Numbered from the stretch's first letter, positions 1-8,770 are shown. The stretch: 33,586 nucleotides of DNA from Candidatus Pacearchaeota archaeon UBA92 (GCA_002497285.1 DANJ01000005.1:1-33586), one strand, 5' to 3'. Translations and numbers: made by a program. The notes: generated from the letters alone by a model not told the origin.

Positions 1-35
1 AAAAATCTATTCCGGACAAAGCCCGATTTTCTAAA

Positions 36-46
36 GCTTTAAAAAC
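36..46 (+). promoter_or_regulatory. TATA box of tRNA-Lys
   Basis: The motif GCTTTAAAAAC lies about 25-30 nt before the tRNA 5' end, the standard archaeal TATA spacing. A T-rich tract (TTCTTTTTCT, about 54-63) follows it, as in several other promoters of this window. Confidence 0.6.
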
Positions 47-68
47 AAACTAATTCTTTTTCTGGCAT

Positions 69-199
69 GGCTCCGTAGCTCAGCCTGGTCAGAGCACTGG
101 ACTTTTACAGCAGAACAAGTTCCGCTGTCCTTCAAAAAGGGACATGAATTCTTGTTTGAAGTAATCCAGGTGTCGAGGGTTCAAATCCCTTCGGGGCCA
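69..199 (+). tRNA. tRNA-Lys(TTT) with intron
   Basis: The acceptor stem GGCTCCG (69-75) pairs with CGGGGCC (192-198), with A199 as discriminator and no encoded CCA. The D stem is GCTC/GAGC, the anticodon stem is CTGGA (97-101) with TCCAG (165-169), and the T arm is GAGGG-TTCAAAT-CCCTT. The anticodon TTT is at 104-106. A 56-nt intron (108-163) follows A37, the canonical archaeal site; removing it restores a seven-base loop. Inside the intron AACAAG (114-119) pairs with CTTGTT (151-156) and TGTCC (126-130) with GGACA (140-144), consistent with a bulge-helix-bulge substrate for the splicing endonuclease. Read from base pairing by eye, not from a covariance model. Confidence 0.92.
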
Positions 200-286
200 T
201 TTCTCATGGATTTGAACACTGCACGAATCTTCGATTCGCTAGCCCTCGGTTCTCACGAGCCTTCGGGAATCCCTTCGGGACCATTT
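184..286 (+). repeat. Imperfect direct repeat of tRNA-Lys 3' end
   Basis: Bases 184-202 (the 3' half of the T arm, the acceptor strand and three flanking bases) recur at 268-286 with 18 of 19 identical; the only change is G196 to A. The copies are 84 bp apart. Between them lie an inverted copy of the T loop (GGATTTGAAC, 208-217) and a perfect hairpin CGAATC-TTC-GATTCG (224-238). This may be an integration scar, a tRNA duplication remnant or a processing/termination structure. Confidence 0.6.
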
Positions 287-302
287 TTTCATAAGCATTA
301 GA

Positions 303-310
303 TTTATATA
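303..310 (+). promoter_or_regulatory. TATA box of the ATP-cone gene
   Basis: TTTATATA sits 22-29 nt before the ATG at 332, so the message is probably leaderless. Confidence 0.55.
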
Positions 311-331
311 TTTCAATATACTACATTTAAG

Positions 332-604
332 ATGGGTAGTGTTATAAAAAGAGATGGTAAGAAGCAGACGTTTATGCCTGGAAAGATAAGGAAGGCTGTT
401 GACTTATCTGCTAAAGATGCTGGTTTGAATCCTGGGAAAAGGAAGGAACTGATAAGAGATGTTGCTGAACCTGTTATCAGACATTATAAGAATAAAAGAG
501 TAAGAGCTAGCGTGTTGAGAAAATCTCTGATTGGAAGGCTTGATAGAAGGGCTAAGTCTGTCTCTGCTGCCTGGAGAAGGCATGACAGGAAAAAGAGAAA
601 ATAA
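332..604 (+). CDS. Small ATP-cone-like protein
   Basis: This 90-residue, very basic protein opens with a run (VIKRDGKKQTFMPGKIRKAV, residues 4-23) that resembles the start of the ATP-cone domain, the nucleotide-sensing module at the N terminus of ribonucleotide reductase and in NrdR. Here it is essentially the whole protein, with no reductase body and no NrdR-type zinc ribbon. The C-terminal third is rich in Arg/Lys (ending RRHDRKKRK), which suggests nucleic-acid binding; that is inference. It has its own TATA box and a 139-nt gap before rpoH. It could be a stand-alone nucleotide-responsive regulator. The fold assignment rests on N-terminal similarity only. Confidence 0.75.
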   Translation: MGSVIKRDGKKQTFMPGKIRKAVDLSAKDAGLNPGKRKELIRDVAEPVIRHYKNKRVRASVLRKSLIGRLDRRAKSVSAAWRRHDRKKRK

Positions 605-680
605 GTGAATTTGGGGGAAGATTTAGGTGATTAAAATGAGAAATTCTTGATTATGGAATATATGCCTCTAAAATAGTAAG

Positions 681-690
681 TTTTATAAAC
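681..690 (+). promoter_or_regulatory. TATA box of the rpoH-rpoB-rpoA cluster
   Basis: TTTTATAAAC lies 54-63 nt before the rpoH ATG. With the usual TATA-to-start distance the leader would be roughly 30 nt, longer than for most genes here. Confidence 0.5.
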
Positions 691-743
691 CCACTTTTAC
701 AATCTTCTTTTGTTATTGCTTAGTCATTAAAGCAAATTTTCCA

Positions 744-950
744 ATGCACATCCTACAACCCAAACATATCAAACTAAAACTGGAAGAGGTAAAAGAGTTA
801 ACTAAAAAATTTAATATTTCTGTCGCTCAGCTACCTAAAATAAAAATTGATGATGCTAGCGTTTCCGAAAATTGTCAGAGTGGAGATGTTCTGAAAATCG
901 AGAGAAAGTTGGAGGATAAGACCCGATTCTATTATAGAGTTGTTGTATAA
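744..950 (+). CDS. rpoH: RNA polymerase subunit H (Rpo5)
   Basis: The 68-residue protein matches archaeal RpoH, the counterpart of the C-terminal domain of eukaryotic RPB5: PKH near residue 7, then QLPKIKIDD, the SGDVLKIERK strand and the closing YYRVVV. RpoH packs against the A' subunit in the lower jaw of archaeal RNA polymerase. It heads the canonical rpoH-rpoB-rpoA order, and its stop codon directly abuts the rpoB start, consistent with translational coupling. Length is normal for the family. Confidence 0.95.
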   Translation: MHILQPKHIKLKLEEVKELTKKFNISVAQLPKIKIDDASVSENCQSGDVLKIERKLEDKTRFYYRVVV

Positions 951-3900
951 ATGGAAAGAAGCAAACATTTACTAGTTGAAAAATATCTTGAACAGCATTC
1001 GTTAGTTGAATCTAATATAAAATCTTTTGATAATTTTATTCATAATAGAATGCAACAGATTGTTGAAGAAATAAATGCAAATATAAATAATGAGGATGTT
1101 GAAATAAAACTTGGCAAGATAAGGGTAGCAAAACCAAATATTATAGAAGCCGACGGAAGCGTGAGTAATCTAACCCCTACAGAGGCGAGATTGAGAACCC
1201 TTACTTATTCTGCGCCGATTTTTGTTGAATTGAATGTTAGTTTTGGAGATCAGTCTGATAGTGCTGAAGTTGAAATTGGAAGAATTCCAATAATTGTTAA
1301 AAGTTCGATTTGTAATACAAATGGAATGAGCAAGCAGGAACTTAGAGAAAATTATATGGATCCTCTTGACCCTGGAGGATATTTCATAATTAATGGAAAC
1401 GAAAGAATAATGATTATGACTGAAGACCTTGCACCTAATCAACCATTTATAGAAGATGGAAGACTTGGATTGACATTAAGAATTTTCTCGCAAAGAGGAC
1501 CTTATAGAATTCCTACCACGATTTCTGAGACTAACGAGGGAATATTAGAAGTTGCATTTAGTAGATTGAGAAATGTTCCTGCAATTGTTTTGATAAAAGC
1601 TTTAGGAATGACAAAAGAAGCGGATATAGCTAAACATATTGGTGTTGAAGATGATTGTGTTATAGTTAACTTTTATGAGTATGCGAAAATTCAAAACTCT
1701 GAAGACGCATTGCTTTACATAGCTGAAAAATCAGGAATTCAAGGCACTAAAAAAGAAATCCTTGATAGAGTAAAACAAAGAATTGATTCATTTTTCCTTC
1801 CTCATGTTGGTTTAGATAAATTATCAAGAAATGAAAAAGCAATGTCTTTATGTAAGTTTTTGAAACAATATTTAAAATCTAAGGACGATAAAACAATAAG
1901 AACAGATAAAGATCATTATGCAAATAAAAGAGTCAAGCTTTCTGGAGATTTGCTTGCAGACTTATTTAGAGTTAATCTTAATATTTTAATAAAGGATATA
2001 CAATATTCCTTGCAAAAAGTTGTAAAGAGAAAGAAATTTTATTCTATAAAGACTATTGCTAAGAGTACATTATTCAGCCACAGAATTGAAAGTGCAATTG
2101 CTACAGGAAGTTGGATTGGAGAGAAGACTGGAGTTACACAAAACATGCAGAAGAATAATTATCTGGACATGTTGAGTCATTTGCAGAGAGTTTCTTCGAC
2201 ATTGCCTGGAGAACAGGGAAATTTTATGGCAAGAACATTGCACCCTACACATTACGGAAGATTTTGTCCTACTGAAACTCCTGAAGGAACAGAAATTGGA
2301 TTAAGAAAGAATTTGAGTATCTTGGCCAGAATATCTACTGCTATTCATTACGATCAGGATAAAATTCTTAAGAAATTTGAATCTCTTGGACTCAATAGAA
2401 ATGGAGATGGCAAGCATGATATTTTCTTCAATGGAGGATTTATCGGAGCGGTTGAAGATAATAAAGAATTTGCTAAGAAAGTCAGAGAAGAGAGAAGGAA
2501 GAATGAATTTCCAGGAGATATGAGTGTAAGAAGTTTTGGAACAAGTGGAGAGGTTGTTATATCTACTGAAATAGGAAGAGTCCTTAGACCTTTAATAATT
2601 TTGGAAAATGGAAAGAGTAAACTTACCGAAGAGCATTTCTTAGATTTAGAACAAAATAAAGCAACATGGAAATCACTTATCGATAAGGGAATAATTGAAT
2701 ATGTTGATGCTTCAGAAGAAGAAGATGCTTTTATTGCAATGACTCCTGAAAAAATTACAGATGAAAATACTCACCTTGAAGTTGACCTTATTGATTTGTT
2801 TGGACTTGTTACCTCTCTTGTTCCATTCTGTAATCACGACCAATCTTCAAGATTGAATAAGGGAAGCAAAACATTGAAACAGAGTCTTGGAATTTATGCG
2901 GCAAATTATCTTACAAGACTTGATACTGATGTTTCGATTTTACATTATCCTCAAAAACCTTTGGTAAGAAGCTTTGTTTATGATGCTCTTGAGCTTTATC
3001 CTGCTGGACAGAATCTTGTCGTCGCTGTAATGCCTTATGAAGGATATAATATTGAAGACGCAATTGTTCTGAATAAAGCAAGTATTGATAGAGGAATGGG
3101 AAGAAGCACTTACTTTAGACCATATAAAGCAACTGAACTGAATTATGCAGGTGGACTTAAAGATGAAATAGTTATTCCTGATAAAGATGTTTCTGGTTAT
3201 AGGACTGAAGAATCTTATAGGTTCCTTGAAGATGATGGTATTGCTTATCCTGAAGCTCAAGTTTCTTCTGGAGAAGTTGTTATAGGAAGAACCACCCCTC
3301 CAAAGTTCCTTTCTGAAGCAAGAGATATAAGTATTCAATCAAAAAAAGAGGGAAGCACTGCAATAAGACAGGAAGAAAAGGGAATTGTTGATGCTGTTTT
3401 CATAACAATAGATGCAGAAGGAAATAAGATTGCACATGTGAGATCTAGAGATTTAAGATTGCCTGAACCTGGAGATAAATACTCTGCACCTCACGGACAA
3501 AAAGGAGTTGTTGGTTTTGTTTCTAAGTCTGAAGATGTTCCATTCACAGTTTCTGGAATAAAACCAGATTTAATGTTCAATCCTCATGGAGTTCCAAGCA
3601 GAAGAAGCGTAGGCTATTTGATAGAACTTATTGCAGGAAAGACTGCTGCATTGAGTGGAAGAATAGTTGATGGTACTGCATTCTCAGGCGACAAGGTTGA
3701 ATATTTTGAAGAACAACTAAAAAGACTTGGTTTCAGTTCCGATGGAAAAGAAAAGATGTATAATGGAATCACGGGAAAGCAAATGGAAGTAAAAATTTAT
3801 ATCGGAAATATGTATTACTTGAAACTTAGATATATGGTAAGTAACAGACTACATGCTCGGGCTTCAGGAAAAGTTGCCTTGTTGACAAGACAGCCTATAG

Positions 3901-4205
3901 AAGGAAGATCAAGAGGTGGAGCATTAAGACTTGGAGAAATGGAGCAACAGGCATTGGTTGGACATGGAGCATCGTTGTTATTGAAAGAGAGATATGATTC
4001 GGACAAGACTGTAATGCACATATGTACCAAGTGTGGTGGAACTGGTTATGAAGATATAATAAAGAATAAAATAATCTGTTCGGTCTGTGGAGGAAATGAA
4101 GTTAGCCCTGTTGAAGTTTCTTATGCCTTCAAGCTTTTAATAGATGAATTGCTTGGATTGCATATTGCAACATCATTTGAATTAAAGAATAAATTTGAAA
4201 AATGA
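951..4205 (+). CDS. rpoB: RNA polymerase subunit B, unsplit (Rpo2)
   Basis: The 1084-residue protein is the second-largest subunit of archaeal RNA polymerase in a single chain, whereas many methanogens and haloarchaea split it into B'' and B'. Visible landmarks are the protrusion/lobe start (HSLVESNIKSFDNFI), the fork and active-site region (TETPEGTEIGLRKNLSILAR), the hybrid-binding segment GDKYSAPHGQKGVVG at about 841-855, and a C-terminal clamp zinc site CTKC...CSVC (Cys 1025, 1028, 1043, 1046). The start is fixed by abutment with rpoH (TAA then ATG). Its TGA overlaps the rpoA start as ATGA. Confidence 0.97.
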   Translation: MERSKHLLVEKYLEQHSLVESNIKSFDNFIHNRMQQIVEEINANINNEDVEIKLGKIRVAKPNIIEADGSVSNLTPTEARLRTLTYSAPIFVELNVSFGDQSDSAEVEIGRIPIIVKSSICNTNGMSKQELRENYMDPLDPGGYFIINGNERIMIMTEDLAPNQPFIEDGRLGLTLRIFSQRGPYRIPTTISETNEGILEVAFSRLRNVPAIVLIKALGMTKEADIAKHIGVEDDCVIVNFYEYAKIQNSEDALLYIAEKSGIQGTKKEILDRVKQRIDSFFLPHVGLDKLSRNEKAMSLCKFLKQYLKSKDDKTIRTDKDHYANKRVKLSGDLLADLFRVNLNILIKDIQYSLQKVVKRKKFYSIKTIAKSTLFSHRIESAIATGSWIGEKTGVTQNMQKNNYLDMLSHLQRVSSTLPGEQGNFMARTLHPTHYGRFCPTETPEGTEIGLRKNLSILARISTAIHYDQDKILKKFESLGLNRNGDGKHDIFFNGGFIGAVEDNKEFAKKVREERRKNEFPGDMSVRSFGTSGEVVISTEIGRVLRPLIILENGKSKLTEEHFLDLEQNKATWKSLIDKGIIEYVDASEEEDAFIAMTPEKITDENTHLEVDLIDLFGLVTSLVPFCNHDQSSRLNKGSKTLKQSLGIYAANYLTRLDTDVSILHYPQKPLVRSFVYDALELYPAGQNLVVAVMPYEGYNIEDAIVLNKASIDRGMGRSTYFRPYKATELNYAGGLKDEIVIPDKDVSGYRTEESYRFLEDDGIAYPEAQVSSGEVVIGRTTPPKFLSEARDISIQSKKEGSTAIRQEEKGIVDAVFITIDAEGNKIAHVRSRDLRLPEPGDKYSAPHGQKGVVGFVSKSEDVPFTVSGIKPDLMFNPHGVPSRRSVGYLIELIAGKTAALSGRIVDGTAFSGDKVEYFEEQLKRLGFSSDGKEKMYNGITGKQMEVKIYIGNMYYLKLRYMVSNRLHARASGKVALLTRQPIEGRSRGGALRLGEMEQQALVGHGASLLLKERYDSDKTVMHICTKCGGTGYEDIIKNKIICSVCGGNEVSPVEVSYAFKLLIDELLGLHIATSFELKNKFEK

Positions 4206-7200
4206 ACGAAAAATATTTTAGAAAACAAGTAAAGGCATTGAGTTTTAGCTTAGTTAGTCCTGACAAGATAAAGAAAATAAGCGTAGCGAAGATTGTAACT
4301 CCTGAACTTTATGATATAGATGGATTCCCTGTTGATGGAGGATTAATGGATTTGAGACTTGGAGCCATAGATCCTGGGGTGAGATGTAGAACATGTGGGA
4401 AACGAGTTAAGGAATGTCCAGGTCATCCAGGATTTATTGAACTTGCTAGACCTGCACTGCATATAAAATATGTTCCTTTGATTGAATTGTTTATGAGAAG
4501 TTTCTGCCATGATTGTGGAAAACTTATGCTTTCTGAAGAAAAACAAAAACAATATAGTCCTGTTGAAAGAGCAAAAAAAGCAAGAGATAAGAAAAGATGC
4601 CCTCATTGTGATAGAGATCAGGAGAGAGTAAGATTAGAAAAACCAAGTTCATTTATTATAGGCAAGCGTAGAATTTTTCCTATTGAGATAAGAGAACAAC
4701 TTCTAAAAATCTCTGACGAGGAAATAAAGAAAATAGGAGTGAATACAAGGACATGCAGACCTGAGTGGGGTATTTTAAGCCAGCTTTTGGTTCCAAGCGT
4801 TACTGTTAGAACATCTATTACTTTAGAAACAGGAGAGAGAAGTGAAGATGATTTGACTCACAAACTTTCGGATATTATAAGAAGCAATCAGAGATTGTGG
4901 GAAAATTTGAATGCAGGAGCACCTGAAGTTATAATTGAAGACTTGTGGGATTTATTGCAGTATCACGTAACAACTTTCTTTGATAATAATATAACAAGAA
5001 TACCTCCTGCAAGACACAGAAGTGGACAGCCCTTAAAGACAATTACTGAAAGAATAAAAGGAAAAGAAGGAAGAATAAGAAAAAATCTTGCTGGAAAGAG
5101 AGTCAATTTCTCGTCTAGAACTGTTATTTCCCCTGACCCTTATCTTAAGCTTAATGAAGTTGGAGTTCCTTTTGAAGTCGCAACTATTCTAACAATACCT
5201 GAAGCAGTGACTTCTGAAAATATAGAATTGATGAAAGAACTTATTAAGAAAGGACAAGATCATCCTGGCGCAAATTATGTAATCAGACCAGATGGAAGAA
5301 AAAAGAGAATAAGCGATGAACTTAAAGATGAATTGTGTAATGAGATTACTCCTGGATACAAGATTGAGAGACATCTACAAGACGGAGATATAGTTCTTTT
5401 CAATAGACATCCTTCGTTGCACAAACAAAGCCTTATGGCTCACTATGTTAAAGTATTGCCTGGAAAAACATTCAAACTTCATCCTGCAACTGCTTTCCCT
5501 TATAACGCTGACTTTGATGGAGATGAAATGAACATTCACTCAATGCAGACTGAAGAAGCAAGAGCAGAAGCTAAAGTCTTGTTAGATGTCAATAATAATA
5601 TAATTTCTTCAAAGAATAATACCAACCTTATAGGAACTATTACTGATGCAGTTACTGGTACATATCTTATAGGAAAGAAAGATTTTGACAAAGCAGAAGC
5701 AGATCAATTACTTTTCTCTGCAGGAATCATAAATAGTTCGAAGACTAAGAAATTAAATGGAATGGACCTCTTTGAACAAATTATGCCAAAGAACTCCGGA
5801 GTTAAAATGCCCCGTGAACTTCTTGGACCAAATTCGTTTGGAGCAGAAGGAGGAGAAATGGTTAAGGTTATTGATAAGAATTGTGGAAGAGGCGCGGCTG
5901 TTGATGCAATAAATAATGCTTTCAGGCTTGGCACAACTTATCTTTCTAATAGAGGGCATACTCTTTCAGTCCAAGATGTAAATGTTTCTGATAAGATAAA
6001 GAATTTAACTAAGGAACTTATAGAGAAAGCGGAAAATAAAGTAAAGAAAATAATAGAAGACTCTGCTGGAACTGAATTGATTCCAGGAAAGGGAATTAAA
6101 GAATCAATGGAAGTTAAAATCTCTCAGGTATTAAATGAGATTACTTCAGAGGTTGGAAATCATGTCAAGGCATACTTCACAGGGGATAGCAATGTAAGTA
6201 ATATGATTAATCCTAAGGCTGCAGGAAGTGCCCTTAATATAACTCAAATAGCCTGTTGTGTTGGACAGCAGTCATTGTGGAATAAAAGAATAAATCTTGG
6301 ATATACTAATAGGACTCTGTCATTCTTTAAGGATGGAGATTTAGGTTCTGAAGCGCATGGATTTATCAAATCTTCTTACTTCGGAGGATTAAAGCCTACT
6401 GAATATTTCTTTGGAGCAATTACAGGAAGAGACGGACTGATGGATACTGCATTAAGAACTCCTAAATCTGGATATTTGTACAGAAGACTTGTAAGCGCAT
6501 TGCAAGATTTGAAAGTAACTTACGATGAGACTGTTAGAGATGCATCAGATAATATAATTCAGTTTGCTGTTGGTGGAGACGGACTTGATGTTTCTGGATT
6601 ACATTTGAATCAGAAAGTTTCACCTGGAGAAGCAATTGGTGTTATAACTGCGCAGAGCTTTGGAGAAGCATCTACTCAGATGGTTTTGAATGTATTCCAC
6701 TCTGCAGGTGTTGCTGAAATGCAAGTGACACAGGGATTACCAAGATTAATTGAAATATTTGATGCAAGAAAGAAACCTTCAACTCCTTTAATGGAAATTT
6801 ATTTGGATAAAGAAGATAATAATGAAAAGGATTCAAGAGTGGTTGCAGAAAAAATGAAGGAAGTTACTCTTGAGGAAATAGCTAAAAAAGTTAAGATAGA
6901 CTTTACAGGTAGTAAGATTGAAGTTGAACTTGATAATAATTCTCTGAAATCTGTACACGTTGGAGCTCAAAAGATTGTGGATAGACTTGTTGAAAAAGGA
7001 TATAGCGCAAAGGCAAATGATTTGAAAATAATTGTAAATGTTTCTGAAGTGGACTTTAAAGGAATGTATAAACTAAAGGAAAAACTCAAAAAAACAATTA
7101 TCTCTGGATTGAAAGGAATATCTCAAGTTATAGTCGCTAAGAGAGATAAAGACTATGTTATACTTACATCTGGAACAAATCTTAAAGGTGTGTTAGAAAT

Positions 7201-7636
7201 AAAGGGTGTAGATATTAGCAGAGTTTCTACTAATGATATACATGAAACCGCAGATGTTCTTGGAATAGAGGCTGCAAGACAGACAATAATAAATGAAATA
7301 AACAAAGTTCTTGATGGACAGGGTTTGGATATTAATGAAAGACATCTTGATTTGATTGCAGATGCGATGACTTCTTCAGGAGTCGTTAAAGGAGTTACTA
7401 GAATGGGAATAATTTCTAGCAAGTCAAGTATTTTTGCAAGAGCTGCTTTCGAAACGCCTGATAAGCAGTTTATTAATGCAACAATTCAGGGCAACAGAGA
7501 TGTTCTTGCATCAGTTATTGAAAATATAATGCTTAATCAGCCAGTTCCAATAGGTACTGGATTGCCTGGACTGCTTGTTAAAGTTACAGGACCCTTAGTT
7601 GACAAGAAGATTAAACAGAAAAAGATAGAAGCATAA
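4202..7636 (+). CDS. rpoA: RNA polymerase largest subunit, fused A'/A'' (Rpo1)
   Basis: The 1144-residue protein contains both parts that most archaea encode as separate rpoA1 and rpoA2 genes. The A' part shows the clamp zinc site (CRTCGKRVKECPGH, from residue 62), a second CxxC pair set (CHDC...CPHC) and the catalytic loop NADFDGD at 435-441, whose Asp 437, 439 and 441 hold the active-site Mg. The A'' part begins near residue 807 with SPGEAIGVITAQSFGEA. The A' end (IIQFAVGGDGLD, to about 796) is joined to it by only about ten residues, whereas separate A'' subunits carry, from memory, some tens of residues before this point. No internal stop or frameshift is seen. A conserved SGA/KGS-type element before the bridge helix reads NPKAAGS here. 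Confidence 0.97.
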   Translation: MNEKYFRKQVKALSFSLVSPDKIKKISVAKIVTPELYDIDGFPVDGGLMDLRLGAIDPGVRCRTCGKRVKECPGHPGFIELARPALHIKYVPLIELFMRSFCHDCGKLMLSEEKQKQYSPVERAKKARDKKRCPHCDRDQERVRLEKPSSFIIGKRRIFPIEIREQLLKISDEEIKKIGVNTRTCRPEWGILSQLLVPSVTVRTSITLETGERSEDDLTHKLSDIIRSNQRLWENLNAGAPEVIIEDLWDLLQYHVTTFFDNNITRIPPARHRSGQPLKTITERIKGKEGRIRKNLAGKRVNFSSRTVISPDPYLKLNEVGVPFEVATILTIPEAVTSENIELMKELIKKGQDHPGANYVIRPDGRKKRISDELKDELCNEITPGYKIERHLQDGDIVLFNRHPSLHKQSLMAHYVKVLPGKTFKLHPATAFPYNADFDGDEMNIHSMQTEEARAEAKVLLDVNNNIISSKNNTNLIGTITDAVTGTYLIGKKDFDKAEADQLLFSAGIINSSKTKKLNGMDLFEQIMPKNSGVKMPRELLGPNSFGAEGGEMVKVIDKNCGRGAAVDAINNAFRLGTTYLSNRGHTLSVQDVNVSDKIKNLTKELIEKAENKVKKIIEDSAGTELIPGKGIKESMEVKISQVLNEITSEVGNHVKAYFTGDSNVSNMINPKAAGSALNITQIACCVGQQSLWNKRINLGYTNRTLSFFKDGDLGSEAHGFIKSSYFGGLKPTEYFFGAITGRDGLMDTALRTPKSGYLYRRLVSALQDLKVTYDETVRDASDNIIQFAVGGDGLDVSGLHLNQKVSPGEAIGVITAQSFGEASTQMVLNVFHSAGVAEMQVTQGLPRLIEIFDARKKPSTPLMEIYLDKEDNNEKDSRVVAEKMKEVTLEEIAKKVKIDFTGSKIEVELDNNSLKSVHVGAQKIVDRLVEKGYSAKANDLKIIVNVSEVDFKGMYKLKEKLKKTIISGLKGISQVIVAKRDKDYVILTSGTNLKGVLEIKGVDISRVSTNDIHETADVLGIEAARQTIINEINKVLDGQGLDINERHLDLIADAMTSSGVVKGVTRMGIISSKSSIFARAAFETPDKQFINATIQGNRDVLASVIENIMLNQPVPIGTGLPGLLVKVTGPLVDKKIKQKKIEA

Positions 7637-7672
7637 GAAGTTCTGTTAAAAATTTTAATTCGAATAGACATA

Positions 7673-7683
7673 AATTTATAAAC
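7673..7683 (+). promoter_or_regulatory. TATA box of rpl30e-nusA
   Basis: AATTTATAAAC lies about 25-34 nt before the L30e ATG at 7707, so these two genes probably have their own promoter although they follow rpoA. Confidence 0.5.
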
Positions 7684-7706
7684 TCCAGTAGTCAAGGAAT
7701 TTTGAA

Positions 7707-7949
7707 ATGGTGATAGAATTAAAAAAATCTATCGACGCTGGAAAAGTATTTTTTGGCATCAAGCAGAATATGAAAAATATTGATAAAATCGAGAAAGTTT
7801 TCTTAACAATGGATGTAAGGGAAGAAGTTGTCAAAATTTTCGAGGATAAAGCGATAGATTTTGAGTTTCTCGACATACCTAAAGAGGAAGTTGCTGAAAA
7901 ACTTGAATTAGGTTTTTTTTGTGAGGTTTTTGGAGTGAGAAGAAAGTAG
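7707..7949 (+). CDS. rpl30e: Ribosomal protein L30e, short form
   Basis: The 80-residue protein belongs to the L7Ae/L30e fold family: the opening LKKSIDAGKVFFGIKQ matches the L30e start (residues SGKVxxG in relatives), and the position between rpoA and nusA is the classical archaeal one. L30e is a large-subunit protein that binds kink-turn RNA. About 15-20 residues of the usual ~100 are missing at the C terminus; the protein ends EVFGVRRK where relatives continue with another strand. The stop codon abuts the nusA ATG. Confidence 0.85.
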   Translation: MVIELKKSIDAGKVFFGIKQNMKNIDKIEKVFLTMDVREEVVKIFEDKAIDFEFLDIPKEEVAEKLELGFFCEVFGVRRK

Positions 7950-8366
7950 ATGGCCGGAACAATAACCATGCAGAAGATGAGGTATATCAATTCACTCAAT
8001 CAGGTTTCTAATGTCCGAACAAGTAGGTGCTTTGATTATAACAACACAATAATTTTTGCAGTTTCAAGACCTTTTATGTCTAAAGCTATAGGAATCGGAG
8101 CGAAAAATATTAGGATGCTACAAGAAATATTTGGAAAAAGAGTAAGAATAATTGCAGAGTCTTCAGGAAATCAGGATGCCGAAAGATTTGTAAGAGATGT
8201 TGTAGACCCAATTCAGTTCAAGTCTCTTGAGGAAAAAGAGGATGGATTTGTTTTAACTGCAGGAAGTCAGAGTAAGGCTTCCTTGATAGGAAGAAATAAG
8301 AGAAGACTTATTGAGCTGAGTCAGATAATGAATGATAGTTTCGGAAAAGGTTTAAGAATTGTTTAG
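7950..8366 (+). CDS. nusA: Transcription factor NusA, archaeal KH-only form
   Basis: The 138-residue protein is the short archaeal NusA, made of two KH domains without the bacterial N-terminal and S1 domains. KH1 shows KAIGIGAKNIRMLQEIFGK at about 48-66, an altered GxxG loop followed by the conserved LQEIFGKRVRII, then the linker RDVVDPIQF. KH2 carries SKASLIGRNKRRLIELSQIM. NusA binds RNA and is tied to transcript elongation and termination. Position after rpl30e is canonical. Its end overlaps the convergent gene at 8363-8686 by four bases. Confidence 0.93.
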   Translation: MAGTITMQKMRYINSLNQVSNVRTSRCFDYNNTIIFAVSRPFMSKAIGIGAKNIRMLQEIFGKRVRIIAESSGNQDAERFVRDVVDPIQFKSLEEKEDGFVLTAGSQSKASLIGRNKRRLIELSQIMNDSFGKGLRIV

Positions 8367-8686
8367 AAAATAAAAGTTGTATTGCAAGATTCTACAATCC
8401 AGTCGTGATATTCACCTGAACAGTATTTTGTTAGATTTTCTTGGACTAGAGGCATGCAGTTTATTAAATCTGAATCTGGGCAGGAATAATCTTGTATTTT
8501 TTCGTTGTTCAATTCCTGCACTTTGTTTTGCAATTCGTTTATAGTTCCATCTTTTTGCAAGAGCTGACTTTCCAGTTCTGAAACTTTTATATCTTGATTA
8601 TTTGCTTTCATACCAAAATAAAAACCTACTGCTAGAGCAGCTGCAACAATCAGCAAACTAATGAATATTCCTCCTCTTTTGTTCAT
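8363..8686 (-). CDS. Membrane-anchored coiled-coil protein with four-Cys tail
   Basis: This 107-residue protein is not assigned to a named family. It has one N-terminal membrane helix (about residues 7-25), a coiled coil (about 34-64, heptad-like SELESQLLQKDGTINELQNK) and a compact tail with four cysteines at 69, 77, 89 and 101. The tail reads CP...CMP...YCSGEYHDWI...C, a pattern I recall at the C terminus of unrelated hypothetical secreted proteins. The Cys residues would be outside the cell and could form two disulfides; this is inference. It is convergent with nusA and has its own TATA-like element at 8707-8718. Confidence 0.75.
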   Translation of the reverse strand: MNKRGGIFISLLIVAAALAVGFYFGMKANNQDIKVSELESQLLQKDGTINELQNKVQELNNEKIQDYSCPDSDLINCMPLVQENLTKYCSGEYHDWIVESCNTTFIF

Positions 8687-8706
8687 TCTTTTCTTAATTG
8701 TGAGAA

Positions 8707-8718
8707 GATTATAAATCT
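8707..8718 (-). promoter_or_regulatory. TATA box of the Cys-tail membrane protein
   Basis: On the minus strand AGATTTATAATC lies about 21-32 nt before the ATG at 8686. Confidence 0.5.
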
Positions 8719-8756
8719 GTTGTTTCGTTTTGTTGAAATTTTTAGGTTGAATACCC

Positions 8757-8770
8757 CACAGCTTGCTGTG
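8757..8770. repeat. Short perfect hairpin with AGCTTGCT apex
   Basis: CACAGC-TT-GCTGTG is a perfect six-pair stem in the intergenic region between two divergent genes. Its apex AGCTTGCT is shared with the larger palindrome at 8803-8850. Confidence 0.55.

Noticed and set aside
208..286. Second complete tRNA downstream of tRNA-Lys, on either strand
   Set aside because: T-loop-like and acceptor-like pieces are present, but no acceptor stem, D arm or anticodon arm can be paired; treated as a degenerate repeat.
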